NCBI GenBank assembly: GCA_902168245.1 | Contig: CABHPA010000141.1 | Span: 1 to 64,000 of the forward strand | Reading direction: 5' to 3' | From: Candidatus Melainabacteria bacterium | GTDB taxonomy: Bacteria > Cyanobacteriota > Vampirovibrionia > Vampirovibrionales > Vampirovibrionaceae | DNA: 64,000 nucleotides | Part shown: positions 33,750 through 42,917 of the stretch, in pieces | Position numbering within the stretch: position 1 is the stretch's first letter | Layout: the number at the start of each line of letters is the position of its first letter | Translations under genes and position numbers: made by a program | Notes under the pieces: model-generated | Database searches by the model: none | What the model saw: only the letters and a program-made list of their open reading frames with translations | What the model was told of the DNA's origin: nothing

Positions 33750-34598
33750 CTACCCGTTGGCTTGCCGATCGGTTTGCCGAGCCGTTTCCAGGTTGACCAC
33801 CGCCGAATTGAAAGCTTGATCCCGGCGAACCTGCAAGTCATCGTAATACCGATTCAGGATAAAACTGTATCCCGTAAAACCAAACGCCAGGATAAACCAC
33901 TCCATTGCCCCGTCCAGAAAGCCATACAGCCCGTAAAACAGGTGGGAATGAAAAAACGAAGGCGGTAGCTCCTTCAACAGTTCCAGCCCAACCGACATGA
34001 ATAAGACCGGCGTCATGGCCAACAGCCACACCAATCCCGCCAATAAGCCGAAACCGGCCGTGCGCTTGAAGTAACCGCGCAGCATGGCGGCAACCCGATG
34101 CCGGGCGGCCCAAACGCCTTTTTCAGGCTCCAGGAGATAAACGGTATAAAACAGGCCCGACCAGATATAGAAATAGCTGAAAATAGCGATGCCCGGAACC
34201 ACCAGCAGCAATAGCCCCAGCATACCGGCCAGCCCGGCGCCAATCCCGTAAAACGCGGTAATCAACCCAACTCCCGCCACACCCAGCAACGTGCGGTTCG
34301 GTTTCAGATACGTCACAGGGTTGGGTTCTGCTTCCCGCCAATAAGCGTCCCGGGCATAGCAGGCAATCGACCAGTTCAGCACCAGCAATGCGGAGGAAAA
34401 GAGATTATGCAGGTCTATCCGGAATTTATCCGATAACAGACCGTTGGCCATGGCTTCAATCAGACCGCTGCCCACCGCATAAAGCGCCAGTACGGGCAAA
34501 CAGAAGCGCGATACCGTCCAAAGGCTTTTAAACGCCTTTTTATAACCAAAGCTCACCATGTCAAAAACGGAAGCAGTTTCTTTAACAGGCTGGTTCAT
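33750..34598 (-). CDS. Six-helix membrane protein, copy 2 of a tandem pair
   Basis: A 282-residue polytopic protein with the start SVFDMVSFGYKKAFKSLWTV, about six helices, several Gly-rich membrane turns (GIGAGLAGMLGLLLLVVPGI) and the end NRYYDDLQVRRD. It is a diverged copy of the protein at 32725-33612, 137 bases away on the same strand. The gap between them holds no gene. The role is unknown beyond likely membership in the MoxR cluster. Confidence 0.75.
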   Translation of the reverse strand: MNQPVKETASVFDMVSFGYKKAFKSLWTVSRFCLPVLALYAVGSGLIEAMANGLLSDKFRIDLHNLFSSALLVLNWSIACYARDAYWREAEPNPVTYLKPNRTLLGVAGVGLITAFYGIGAGLAGMLGLLLLVVPGIAIFSYFYIWSGLFYTVYLLEPEKGVWAARHRVAAMLRGYFKRTAGFGLLAGLVWLLAMTPVLFMSVGLELLKELPPSFFHSHLFYGLYGFLDGAMEWFILAFGFTGYSFILNRYYDDLQVRRDQAFNSAVVNLETARQTDRQANG

Positions 34599-34715
34599 GT
34601 CAAAAAAGGCTCCTTGCTGGCCAATAGCGCATGAGGGGCAAATGACTACCTCACCATGCTATGCAAGGTATCGACCGTTCCCCATCATTCTGAAGAAAAA
34701 TTGGGCGGCTTTGTA

Positions 34716-35741
34716 CTAGGTCGGTTCTTGAGTTAAATGGGTGGTTTTCGATTGCCTATGGGCCAAAAACGCCCGCACAAACACCAAGATGATTGGCAGG
34801 CAGGAAAAACCGGCGATTGTATAGCGCACTTCGTTGGATAACGCGCTTTGCCGGATGAACGATTCAACAATCCCCGCCCAAATCAGCAGCCCCGTACACA
34901 GCACAATCGTTCCGGACACGCTTTTGAGCGCCTTGCGAAAGCGAATGCCGGTGGATTCTTCTCCCGGCCTTAACAACGACATGCCCAGCTTCAGCCCCGC
35001 CCCGCCCGCCAGCAAAATGGCGCTGATTTCCGGCACCCCGTGAGGCAGCAGCCATGCCCCCAGGCCGTATAAATCGCCATGGTAAAACAAGGCGGGCAAA
35101 GTACCCAGCATCAGCCCGGTTTCAATCAGAATCAGCAAGGTCGGAATGCCGAACAGCGCGCCCAACGTAAAGCAGATAACGGCCACCCGAATATTGTTAA
35201 TCATCAAGGCCGTGGCAAAAACGGCTTTTTCAGTGGCGCCATATTCACGGCCCGCCATCAGCATTTCGGACTGGGCGTGGGTGGAAAACAGGTATTCCTC
35301 CAGCTCATGGCTGGAGCGCAACGAGCCGGGCATGAATACCGACGCCATCTCAAAGTTCTGCATCACAATCAAAAAGCCAATCACGGTCGCCCCACCGCAA
35401 ATCAGGGTGGCCGCCAGGTAATAATAGCGGTTTTCCCACAATTGGGCGGGCAAGTACGTCCAGAAAAAACGCCAGAGTTTAGCCAGCGTCATTTCTTCTT
35501 CCGGGTACAGCAATATATTGGCTTCCAGCAAGACCTTCTGGAAAAGCGGCGCAAAGGAACGCATATCGGGGTTGGCTTTCAGGCGGCTCAACATGCCCAG
35601 GCCCACCAGATACAAATGCGCAAAGGCTTCAATTTCATCCACCGTGCGCCGCTTCAGCCCACCGTGTGAAGAACTGTGAATATGTCCCTTCAGTTCTTCG
35701 TAAATATGCCTATATTCATTTGGAAGCGCAGCCTGTTTCAT
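34716..35741 (-). CDS. SpoIIM-family (DUF95) membrane protein
   Basis: A 341-residue protein. A cytoplasmic N-terminal part (about 1-100, with HLYLVGLGMLSRLKAN) is followed by the five-helix SpoIIM domain. Key stretches include INNIRVAVICFTLGALFGIPT and GAWLLPHGVPEISAILLAGGAGL, split here by several residues. SpoIIM acts in engulfment in spore formers; in non-sporulating bacteria it occurs with RDD, DUF58 and MoxR genes, as here. The ATG at 35739-35741 is preferred over an upstream reading that starts in the divergent spacer. It is divergent from the RDD gene, with a 68-base gap. Confidence 0.88.
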   Translation of the reverse strand: MKQAALPNEYRHIYEELKGHIHSSSHGGLKRRTVDEIEAFAHLYLVGLGMLSRLKANPDMRSFAPLFQKVLLEANILLYPEEEMTLAKLWRFFWTYLPAQLWENRYYYLAATLICGGATVIGFLIVMQNFEMASVFMPGSLRSSHELEEYLFSTHAQSEMLMAGREYGATEKAVFATALMINNIRVAVICFTLGALFGIPTLLILIETGLMLGTLPALFYHGDLYGLGAWLLPHGVPEISAILLAGGAGLKLGMSLLRPGEESTGIRFRKALKSVSGTIVLCTGLLIWAGIVESFIRQSALSNEVRYTIAGFSCLPIILVFVRAFLAHRQSKTTHLTQEPT

Positions 35742-35809
35742 ATACAATCCCACACGCTGTAAACCGCAAGTCGGCAAGCCATAAAAAAGTCTTTTAATTA
35801 ACCAGAGGA

Positions 35810-36319
35810 ATGATTGATTTGGGTATGCCGGATATCAAACAACATCATACCATTTGGACCCCGGAGTTGGTGGAACTTTCCATGCCGCTGGCCGGTATCG
35901 CCCGGCGCTGCCTGGCCCGGCTGATCGATCAGGTGATCCTGCTCGTCCTCTATATCGTGCTTGTGGTAGCAGCCATCGGGCTTCCCAACCTGTTGGGCAT
36001 TCAGCAGAATCACCTGTTCACGCTGCTGGTTTCAGGCGCTTGCCTGCTGCTGATAATTCTGGCGGATTTCCTCTATTTTTGGGCCTTCCACACGTTCATG
36101 AACGGCAAAACGCCCGGCAAATCGGCCCTGGGTATCCGAGTAGTCACGGCGCGCGGCAGGCGAATCAACAGCGTTACCTCCCTCATTCGCAGCCTGTTCA
36201 ACATTGCGGATATGCTGCTGTTTGGCGGGGGCGTCAGCGCCCTGATGATTTTGGCCACCGACCAGGAAAAGCGGATTGCGGACTTCGCCGCCGGAACCCT
36301 CGTGATTGTGGATCGCTAA
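35810..36319 (+). CDS. RDD-family membrane protein
   Basis: A 169-residue protein with three hydrophobic segments. The RDD signature is RCLARLIDQVILLVLY (near 28-43); the second half has the conserved FMNGKTPGKSALGIRVV and the end KRIADFAAGTLVIV. RDD proteins are small membrane proteins of largely unknown function, some linked to ion transport. It is divergent from SpoIIM, the same arrangement as Rv3694c and Rv3695 in Mycobacterium tuberculosis. The first ATG has AGAGGA very close by; an ATG 15 bases later is possible. Confidence 0.88.
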   Translation: MIDLGMPDIKQHHTIWTPELVELSMPLAGIARRCLARLIDQVILLVLYIVLVVAAIGLPNLLGIQQNHLFTLLVSGACLLLIILADFLYFWAFHTFMNGKTPGKSALGIRVVTARGRRINSVTSLIRSLFNIADMLLFGGGVSALMILATDQEKRIADFAAGTLVIVDR

Positions 36320-36436
36320 GCACCGAATTATAAAGCTTTGTGATCACACCCTTTAGTCCCGCCGGTTACTGCCGATATGCATACAGGCAACACTGAATCC
36401 AATTTATAACGAAGAATTGAGCGGGAAACAGACCGT

Positions 36437-37300
36437 ATGAGAAAGCAGCCAACCCCACCGGCCCAAACCGGCAACACCTTGTCCGAATATGCCATTATCC
36501 TGGGCCTGATCGCGGTCGCCTCGGTGGGCGCATTGTCCCTGATGGGCAATTCCCTGTCCACTCAATTCGATACCGTTAATCAGGGCAACGCCCACGACAG
36601 TATGACCCGGATGAGCAACCTGAATTTCGATAATGGTGGTAAGCCTTCCAGTAACGGCGGCGCTCAGCTCCCCGGCAAATCAATCGGCGCCAACGGCTAT
36701 CCGCTCGCCAATGTCAGCAGCAGCGGCACCAACGCCACCAGCATGGACGGCAACGCCAGAAAAACCCTCTCAGTCAGTTACGAGGTCGCCAATAAAATGC
36801 TGGCCATGGCAAATCAGGTGGATGATCCCGCCCTGAAAGCCTGGTACAAGGAAGCTGCGACGCGCACGTTGAAGCTGGCCAGTTCCCAAGCGGCATACGA
36901 ACTGGCGTCCAGAAACATTACCGACCCCGACAACCAGGTTTCCAGCTTGCTCGGCATTAAAAACAACGTCAGATTCGGCACGGACGACGCCGTAAAAAGC
37001 ATCATCCAATGGCAGGAGTCACTCAAAACACAACTGAGCCAGTTAAGCGGCATCCGAACGGCCAGCCCCGCCGAAATCCAGGCGGCGCAGAATTTGACGG
37101 TCAGCGTTCTGGACGCCAATAACGTCCAGTACAGCGACGCCATCGTCAAAACGGATATTTCCCGGGCTTCGGTGCTGGATCCCGATGTCAACAAAATCAA
37201 GAAAGAAGCGTACAGCCTGGACACTTCTCAAATTGTGGACAACATCGGCCTTTCCACCTCTGTGGAAAACGGCCTGACCATGGAGCAAAACAGCCAATAA
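36437..37300 (+). CDS. Long Flp-type (type IVb) prepilin-like protein
   Basis: A 287-residue protein. Its N-terminus has the full Flp prepilin design: a short charged leader, a cleavage site after G12, then NTLSEYAIILGLIAVASV with Glu at +5 and Tyr at +6 of the mature protein, and a roughly 20-residue hydrophobic stem. Unlike Flp pilins of 50-70 residues, it continues for about 245 residues as a soluble Ser/Asn/Ala-rich region with helical parts. No tad/cpa genes or prepilin peptidase are nearby, so they must lie elsewhere. It is a single gene preceded by GGGAA. It could be a minor pilin or pseudopilin. Confidence 0.75.
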   Translation: MRKQPTPPAQTGNTLSEYAIILGLIAVASVGALSLMGNSLSTQFDTVNQGNAHDSMTRMSNLNFDNGGKPSSNGGAQLPGKSIGANGYPLANVSSSGTNATSMDGNARKTLSVSYEVANKMLAMANQVDDPALKAWYKEAATRTLKLASSQAAYELASRNITDPDNQVSSLLGIKNNVRFGTDDAVKSIIQWQESLKTQLSQLSGIRTASPAEIQAAQNLTVSVLDANNVQYSDAIVKTDISRASVLDPDVNKIKKEAYSLDTSQIVDNIGLSTSVENGLTMEQNSQ

Positions 37301-37433
37301 GAAATGACGATCACTCCGGCAAAGCCCATCCCCAAAATTCCAGCCGAACACTTCAGAAAAACGCTACGCCCATGTAACCGTTTCAGTATGCGAACGCCCT
37401 GCCGTTTCGGTTCATTTCCAATTGTCCATCTCA

Positions 37434-38219
37434 TTAAGATTGGCGAAACAGATCCCGTTGCTGGATTAATTGGGCCGCAATGCTGATGGCGATTTCCTGC
37501 GGGTGGTTGGAACCCAAATCCAGCCCGATTGGGCAGTGGAACGCATTCCGCGCTTCCGCCGGAAGACCGGCCTCCAGCACATCTTTTTGCAAGCGAACGG
37601 CTTTGGCCCGGCTGCCAATCACCCCCACGTAGGGAAATTGCCGAGTCTTTAAAATTTCCAGCAAAATCGGCCGATCGGTGGCATGGCCCATGGTGATCAG
37701 CGCCACAAAAGATTGCTCCGGCAATTGGCGCACCTCGGCGGGCATATCCGCCGACAACACGCAATTTAACTTGGATGAGGCAGGTAACTTTTCCAGCCAT
37801 TGCGGGCGGGGATCGATGCAGGTAATACGGCAATCCAGTTGCAACAGCATGGGAATTAGCGCCTGGGCCACATGCCCGGCCCCGAAAATAACAATTTGCC
37901 AGTTATTGGGATTGAAGCACTCAAAAAACATAGTGACCGAACCGCCGCAGGTCATCCCGATATCCTGCCCCAGGCTCCACTCCACCAGCCGGGTGCTAAC
38001 GGACTGAGCCAGGTTTGCCAGTAAGGCTGCGGCTTCTTCCAGTGTTCTTTTTTCCAGTTTGCCGCCGCCGATGGTGCCGTGGTGCAAGCCCTCATCCGTC
38101 ACCAGCATTTTGGCACCCGTCACTTGCGGCACACTGCCGGACGCTTTTACCAGCGTGACGGAAACGCACGGAATGTTCGACAGCAAGAGCGCCTGCAATT
38201 TTTCATTGAACACAATCAT
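37434..38219 (-). CDS. xdhC: XdhC-family molybdoenzyme maturation factor
   Basis: A 261-residue chaperone that binds molybdenum cofactor, promotes its sulfuration and hands it to xanthine dehydrogenase-type enzymes. N-terminal motif region: GSVPQVTGAKMLV and HGTIGGGKLE. The C-terminal Rossmann-like domain has VIFGAGHVAQALIPML, ITMGHATDRPIL and YVGVIGSRAKAVRL. It is the last gene of the leftward xdhA-xdhB-Mpv17-like-xdhC unit; 12 bases separate it from the previous gene. Confidence 0.92.
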   Translation of the reverse strand: MIVFNEKLQALLLSNIPCVSVTLVKASGSVPQVTGAKMLVTDEGLHHGTIGGGKLEKRTLEEAAALLANLAQSVSTRLVEWSLGQDIGMTCGGSVTMFFECFNPNNWQIVIFGAGHVAQALIPMLLQLDCRITCIDPRPQWLEKLPASSKLNCVLSADMPAEVRQLPEQSFVALITMGHATDRPILLEILKTRQFPYVGVIGSRAKAVRLQKDVLEAGLPAEARNAFHCPIGLDLGSNHPQEIAISIAAQLIQQRDLFRQS

Positions 38220-38231
38220 GGCATCTTTCCC

Positions 38232-38780
38232 CTAAAAGTATTTGTAGGCCAGCGCGTAAGCAACGCTGAACAGGCCCGTCATGATGATGCTGCCCAGGAA
38301 ACGGTATTTTAGCGGCAACTTCGCCTGAATCATATAATTGCCAAGCAGCGAAAACGGCATATTCACCAGGAAGGATTTGCAACTGGCCCCCCACAACATG
38401 CCAAGCGTTGCAGGCCACGCAATTTGCGCCCAAGGGGTGACGGACATTTTCAAAATCAGCATATGCCGCACAATCCACAGCGGGCTAAAGTAGAGCATGG
38501 CTCCTAACGTGCGGCCCAGCCAGCCCAGGCGATGCCGATCATCCTGCGGCAAAGTCAGGCGGCGCAGCCAGGGAAACCGCTGCAATTGCGCATCGGAAAA
38601 CGAGCGATGATCCAGCCAGCGGAACCAGAGCGGCACTTCCAACTGATAAACCAGCCCGCCCGTAACCGATAAAGCCAGCAGGCGATTCGCGTTGAAATCG
38701 CCGGTAATGAGCTGGGCGATCCAGTCGCCCGCCGGGTACAGCACCCAGGGAACCCAGGAGAGTTTAAACTTCCGGCTCAT
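38232..38780 (-). CDS. Mpv17/PMP22-like small membrane protein
   Basis: A 182-residue protein with about four hydrophobic segments. The opening YPAGDWIAQLITGDFNANRL and following LEVPLWFRWLDHR resemble the GDxxAQ ... P..xxWYxxLD pattern of the Mpv17/PMP22 family. The end (VNMPFSLLGNYMIQAKLPL and YRFLGSI) recalls its P..Q..NF..VPxxxR region. The length is also typical (about 176 residues). The start MSRKFKL is chosen because a longer reading lies wholly inside the xdhB end; even so it overlaps xdhB by 17 bases. Family assignment is by eye and tentative. The function within an xdh operon is unknown. Confidence 0.5.
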   Translation of the reverse strand: MSRKFKLSWVPWVLYPAGDWIAQLITGDFNANRLLALSVTGGLVYQLEVPLWFRWLDHRSFSDAQLQRFPWLRRLTLPQDDRHRLGWLGRTLGAMLYFSPLWIVRHMLILKMSVTPWAQIAWPATLGMLWGASCKSFLVNMPFSLLGNYMIQAKLPLKYRFLGSIIMTGLFSVAYALAYKYF

Positions 38781-41163
38781 GGGGGCAAGCGCCGGAAACA
38801 GGAAAAAGCGGCAACGCGTTCGCAGGGACAGAAACCGCACTTTCGGCCAGCTCCGTCAGCCGGGTCAGAATTTCCTGGTTGGTGGCGGGCATATTCAGCC
38901 GGGGAATTGAACCGTTCGACACGAAACCCAGCGCATGCTTGACCGCCGTCCACACCGAAACGCCCAGCACCAGCGGCGGCTCACCAACCGCTTTGCTTTG
39001 CCGCACGTTCATGTGGTTGCCGTCATTGTCCACCCAGTCCACGTTAAAAATCTCCGGTACGTCCTGAATGTTGGGAATTTTATAGGTGGTGGGCGAATGG
39101 GACAACAGCTCGCCGGTTTCGGAAAACTTCAGTTCCTCGGTGGTCGCCCAGCCCATGCCTTGCACCAGCGCGCCGGTAATCTGCCCGCGATCGATGCCCG
39201 GGTTAATGGACTTGCCGATGTCCATCAGCACATCCAGCCGCTCCACTTTCAGATCGCCGGTAAGCCGATCGATCAACACTTCCGCCACCGCGCAACCCGT
39301 GGTGAAATACAGGAACGGCGTACCTTGCCCGGTTTCCCAGTTGAAATCCACGCCGGGAGTGGTGTAAAAGCCTCGCTCGCCCAAATTAACCCGGTTCAGG
39401 TACGCCTGTTTCACCAAATCCTTAAACGGCACCCGATGCGTTGGTCGGCGGCTGTCGTACACCATGCCGCCCTCATAGCAAATGAACGCCTCGGTCGGGG
39501 TCAGCCCCGCTTCCGCAGAGGACAGGAACCCGGCGGCGAATTGGTTCAGCCGTTCCCGAATCTTGCGGCAGGCGTTCACGGCGGCGCTGCCGTTGAGATC
39601 CGTCCCGCTGGAGGCCGCCGTGGCGGAGGTGTTGTTATTCTTCTCGGTGGAGGTAGGCATTACCAATACCGAGTTGGGATCAATACCGAATTCATCCGCC
39701 ACCAGTTGCCGGATTTTGGTGTTCAAGCCCTGCCCCATTTCGGTGCCGCCGGTGGAAACCTGCACGGTGCCGTCCAGATAAACGTTCACCAGCGCGTTGG
39801 CCTGGTTGAGAAACTTGGTGTTGAAGGAAATGCCGAACTTCACCGGCAGCATAGACAAGCCCTTCAGGTGGGTTCGAGATTGAGCGTTAAACGCCCGCAC
39901 GGCCGCCATGCGGTTCCGGTAATCGGAGGTTTCCGCCAGCCGCCGGAAAATTTCGGGCAGCCAGTTATTCTGGAACAACTGCCCGTACGGGGTGGTATTT
40001 CTGTCCTCAATACCGTAGCAATTCAGCAAGCGGATATCGTAGGCGTCCTTACCCAGCGTGGCCGCGATTTCTTCCATGATGTTTTCCATGTTGGCGATGC
40101 CTTGCGGCCCCCCAAAGCCACGAAAGGCCGTATTGGGCGGAAAGTTGGTTTTGCACACCGTGCCGGTAATTTCAATATTCGGGATGAAATACGCGTTTTC
40201 GGCATGGGTCATGGCCCGCCCCATAATGGAGGTGGACAAATCCGCAGCCGCCCCGCCATCGGAATAGAAATGAACTTTCATGCCTAAAATCAGACCATCC
40301 CGGTTAAAGGCCACCCGATAGTTGTTCTGGAACGGGTGCCGCTTGCCAGTGGCGCGCATGTCATCGTCTTTATTCAACACGATGCGGGCGGGCCGTTGGG
40401 TTTTGAGCGCCACCAAGGCGGCCATCGCCGCCGGGTGCATGGCCTGGGTTTCCTTGCCGCCGAACGCGCCACCCATGCGCTTGCTGATACAAACCACCTG
40501 GTGATGCTGCAAGCCCAGCAGGTTGGCGATTTCCCGCTGCACTTCACTGGGGTGCTGGGTGGATGAATGCACGGTCAGCGTCTGGTGTTCGCCTGGATAC
40601 ACCACCGCCGCCTTGGATTCCAGGTAGAAATGATCTTGTCCGCCATTGATGAACACGCCTTCCAGGGTACAATCGGCTTCCGCAAAAGCCGTTTCCACAT
40701 CGCCGCGCCGAATGGTGCGGGCTATGCCCAGGAACTGCTTGCGCTGAATCGCCTCATCAATGGTAAACACCGGGTGCAACGGTTCAATATCAACCTGAAT
40801 GGCCTTTTTGGCTTGGCGAATCGCTTCGCGGGTTTCGGCGGCAATGACCACCACAGGCTGCCCGATGAACTCGCACAGGGTTTCTACCAGCAGCACTTCA
40901 TCCTCGATAATCGGCCCGAAATGGTTATGCCCGCCCAAATCCCGGTAGGTATACAGCCCCACCACGCCGGGAATTTTTGCCGCCGCCTCCAGATTAAGCG
41001 AACGGATTTTGCCATGCGCTACCGGGCTGCCCCAGAAATCCACCAGCAACTCGTTCCGGGCAAAGGGCATGTCATCAATATAAATCGATTCGCCGGACAC
41101 ATGGCCTTTCGCCGAATCGTGCGGAATGTCTCGGCCGACCGCGCGGCCACCCGTTACGGACAT
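38764..41163 (-). CDS. xdhB: Xanthine dehydrogenase, molybdopterin-binding subunit
   Basis: A 799-residue large subunit of the xanthine oxidase family, oxidising hypoxanthine/xanthine or a related purine or aldehyde. Seen: the ald_Xan_dh_C start GRDIPHDSAKGHVSGESIYI, the Mo-site regions GGQDHFYLES, RMGGAFGGKE, NTAFRGFGGPQG, and the C-terminal QGMGWATTEE and VGEPPLVLGVSVWTA, which contains the catalytic-Glu region. RATGKRHPF matches the substrate-side motif of purine-oxidising members. It overlaps xdhA by 10 bases and the next gene by 17. Confidence 0.95.
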   Translation of the reverse strand: MSVTGGRAVGRDIPHDSAKGHVSGESIYIDDMPFARNELLVDFWGSPVAHGKIRSLNLEAAAKIPGVVGLYTYRDLGGHNHFGPIIEDEVLLVETLCEFIGQPVVVIAAETREAIRQAKKAIQVDIEPLHPVFTIDEAIQRKQFLGIARTIRRGDVETAFAEADCTLEGVFINGGQDHFYLESKAAVVYPGEHQTLTVHSSTQHPSEVQREIANLLGLQHHQVVCISKRMGGAFGGKETQAMHPAAMAALVALKTQRPARIVLNKDDDMRATGKRHPFQNNYRVAFNRDGLILGMKVHFYSDGGAAADLSTSIMGRAMTHAENAYFIPNIEITGTVCKTNFPPNTAFRGFGGPQGIANMENIMEEIAATLGKDAYDIRLLNCYGIEDRNTTPYGQLFQNNWLPEIFRRLAETSDYRNRMAAVRAFNAQSRTHLKGLSMLPVKFGISFNTKFLNQANALVNVYLDGTVQVSTGGTEMGQGLNTKIRQLVADEFGIDPNSVLVMPTSTEKNNNTSATAASSGTDLNGSAAVNACRKIRERLNQFAAGFLSSAEAGLTPTEAFICYEGGMVYDSRRPTHRVPFKDLVKQAYLNRVNLGERGFYTTPGVDFNWETGQGTPFLYFTTGCAVAEVLIDRLTGDLKVERLDVLMDIGKSINPGIDRGQITGALVQGMGWATTEELKFSETGELLSHSPTTYKIPNIQDVPEIFNVDWVDNDGNHMNVRQSKAVGEPPLVLGVSVWTAVKHALGFVSNGSIPRLNMPATNQEILTRLTELAESAVSVPANALPLFPVSGACPHEPEV

Positions 41164-42683
41164 GCTGCGGCCCTCCCGTCCTGGTTTTCCAGGCAGGTTT
41201 CCAGGTAAAACTTGAGCAGGATGTTTTCCGCCAGTTGTAAACGGAACGCGCTTGAGCCGCGCACATCGGAGATTGGGGTGATTTCCCGGCGGGCGATTTT
41301 CCCACCCTCCCGAAACACGGCTTCCGTAAAGTCCTTGCCCAACAGGAACGCTTCGGTTTGGGGCAGGCGCATTACCACCGGGCCAACCCCGCCATAGGCC
41401 ACCCGAACGGCTTCAATCCGGCCATCAGTGGATTGGGTCAGGCGAATGGCCGCCGTAAAGGCGGAAATATCCAGGTGCTTGCGCTTGGAAACCTTGTAGA
41501 GCTTCAACAGCTCCGCCGGGCCGGGTAATGGAATGTAAATCCGGATGATCAGCTCGTCCGGCTTCATGTCCAGTTTGCGGTAGCCCGTATACAATTGGTT
41601 CATGTTCACCCGGCGAGCGCCGTCCAGGCCGCTCAGCTCCACTTCGGCATCCATCGCCATTAAAAAGGGCAGACTGTCCCCAATCGGCGAGCCGTTGGCG
41701 ATATTCCCGGCCAGGGTACCAGCGTTCTTGATTTGGGGCGCGCCAAACACGTTCAGGATTTTAAACAGTTCCGGCACCCGGCTTTCCATAAAGCGTTCCA
41801 GAGCCGATAAAGTCACCCTGGCTCCCACGCTTACGGTTGGTGATTCATTATCGGTCGTGTTCAGGCGGATGGTATCCAGATCCGGCAGACGGGAGGCGCT
41901 CATGATTACCGCAGGCTCCAAGCCACGCTTGTTGCAGACCACGCCCACATCGGTGCCGCCGGACACAATCACCGTGCCGGGGTGCTGGCTTTTGAACGCC
42001 ACGGCCTCCCGCACCGAAACCGGGCCAAAAAAGATCCGTCCGGCGGCGTTCCCGTTTACCGGCGGCGTTTCAATCAGGATGGATTCCGCTTGCAGATCCG
42101 CATAGGCCGCCAGAATGGGCGCAACGGGGTACAAATCGTCCAGCGGGGTTATCTGCGAGGAATCTACCGAAAGCCCTGCACGGATAATCGGCTCATACCC
42201 GGTGCAGCGGCACAGGTTGCCGGTCAATGCGTCTTTTACCTTTTGCGCTGTCATGGAACCACATGCCGCAACCGGTTTAGCTTCTGTCGAGTCGGGATTC
42301 AGATTGGGGTCAAACAGGGCGCACATCGTCACCACAAAACCGGGCGTACAGTAGCCGCACTGTGCGCCGTGGCAATTCACCATAGCTTCCTGCACCGGGT
42401 TCAGCGCCCCATTAACCTTTAAGCCTTCCACCGTCACCACATGGGCGCCGTCTAGCTGGTACAGGAACTGGATGCAGGAATTCACCGGCTGATAGGCCAG
42501 TTGATCGCCCTGGGGCTTGCCCAGCAGCACCGTGCAAGCCCCGCAGTCACCTTCTTCGCAGACGATTTTGGTGCCGGTAGCCTGTCGCTGGTACCGCAGG
42601 TAATTGGCGAGGCTCATAAAAGCCTCCTGCCCGGTGATGCGGCAGGGAACGCCATTGATGTGGAGCAGGATGAAATTTCTCAT
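41154..42683 (-). CDS. xdhA: Xanthine dehydrogenase, 2Fe-2S and FAD subunit
   Basis: A 509-residue small subunit. The N-terminal ferredoxin domain has CEEGDCGACTVLLG; the second cluster domain has CGYCTPGFV and LCRCTGYEPI. The FAD domain (about 220-500) includes IVSGGTDVGV, NAGTLAGNIANGSPIGD and the C-terminal CO-dehydrogenase flavoprotein fold. It is the first gene of the xdh operon. A TATAAT -10 box (42838-42843, minus strand) lies about 155 bases upstream without a clear -35, suggesting a long leader; no Moco riboswitch consensus was recognised in it. The missing [Mo] site is supplied by XdhB. Confidence 0.95.
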   Translation of the reverse strand: MRNFILLHINGVPCRITGQEAFMSLANYLRYQRQATGTKIVCEEGDCGACTVLLGKPQGDQLAYQPVNSCIQFLYQLDGAHVVTVEGLKVNGALNPVQEAMVNCHGAQCGYCTPGFVVTMCALFDPNLNPDSTEAKPVAACGSMTAQKVKDALTGNLCRCTGYEPIIRAGLSVDSSQITPLDDLYPVAPILAAYADLQAESILIETPPVNGNAAGRIFFGPVSVREAVAFKSQHPGTVIVSGGTDVGVVCNKRGLEPAVIMSASRLPDLDTIRLNTTDNESPTVSVGARVTLSALERFMESRVPELFKILNVFGAPQIKNAGTLAGNIANGSPIGDSLPFLMAMDAEVELSGLDGARRVNMNQLYTGYRKLDMKPDELIIRIYIPLPGPAELLKLYKVSKRKHLDISAFTAAIRLTQSTDGRIEAVRVAYGGVGPVVMRLPQTEAFLLGKDFTEAVFREGGKIARREITPISDVRGSSAFRLQLAENILLKFYLETCLENQDGRAAACP

Positions 42684-42917
42684 GAATCTTTATGGTACCA
42701 AAAGCAATCAACGGAAGGAAACAGGGAAACAGGGGCAAAGGCTACCGGGAACACGCCGCCATATCAGGGGAACTGTTTTTCGCCAGCCGGATTGGCCGGG
42801 CGACAAGTTCACCCAAGCAGGCTTTCCCAGTCCATTCATTATAAGGCCCGTTTAGCGGTATGGGGCGCAGCTTCAAAAAGACCGAACCCTGGACAGGCCG
42901 GTACCGGACAATTTCCT

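Noticed and set aside
38935-40287. Plus-strand frame of 450 codons opposite xdhB
   Set aside because: Antisense shadow of a conserved enzyme; composition is that of a complementary frame.
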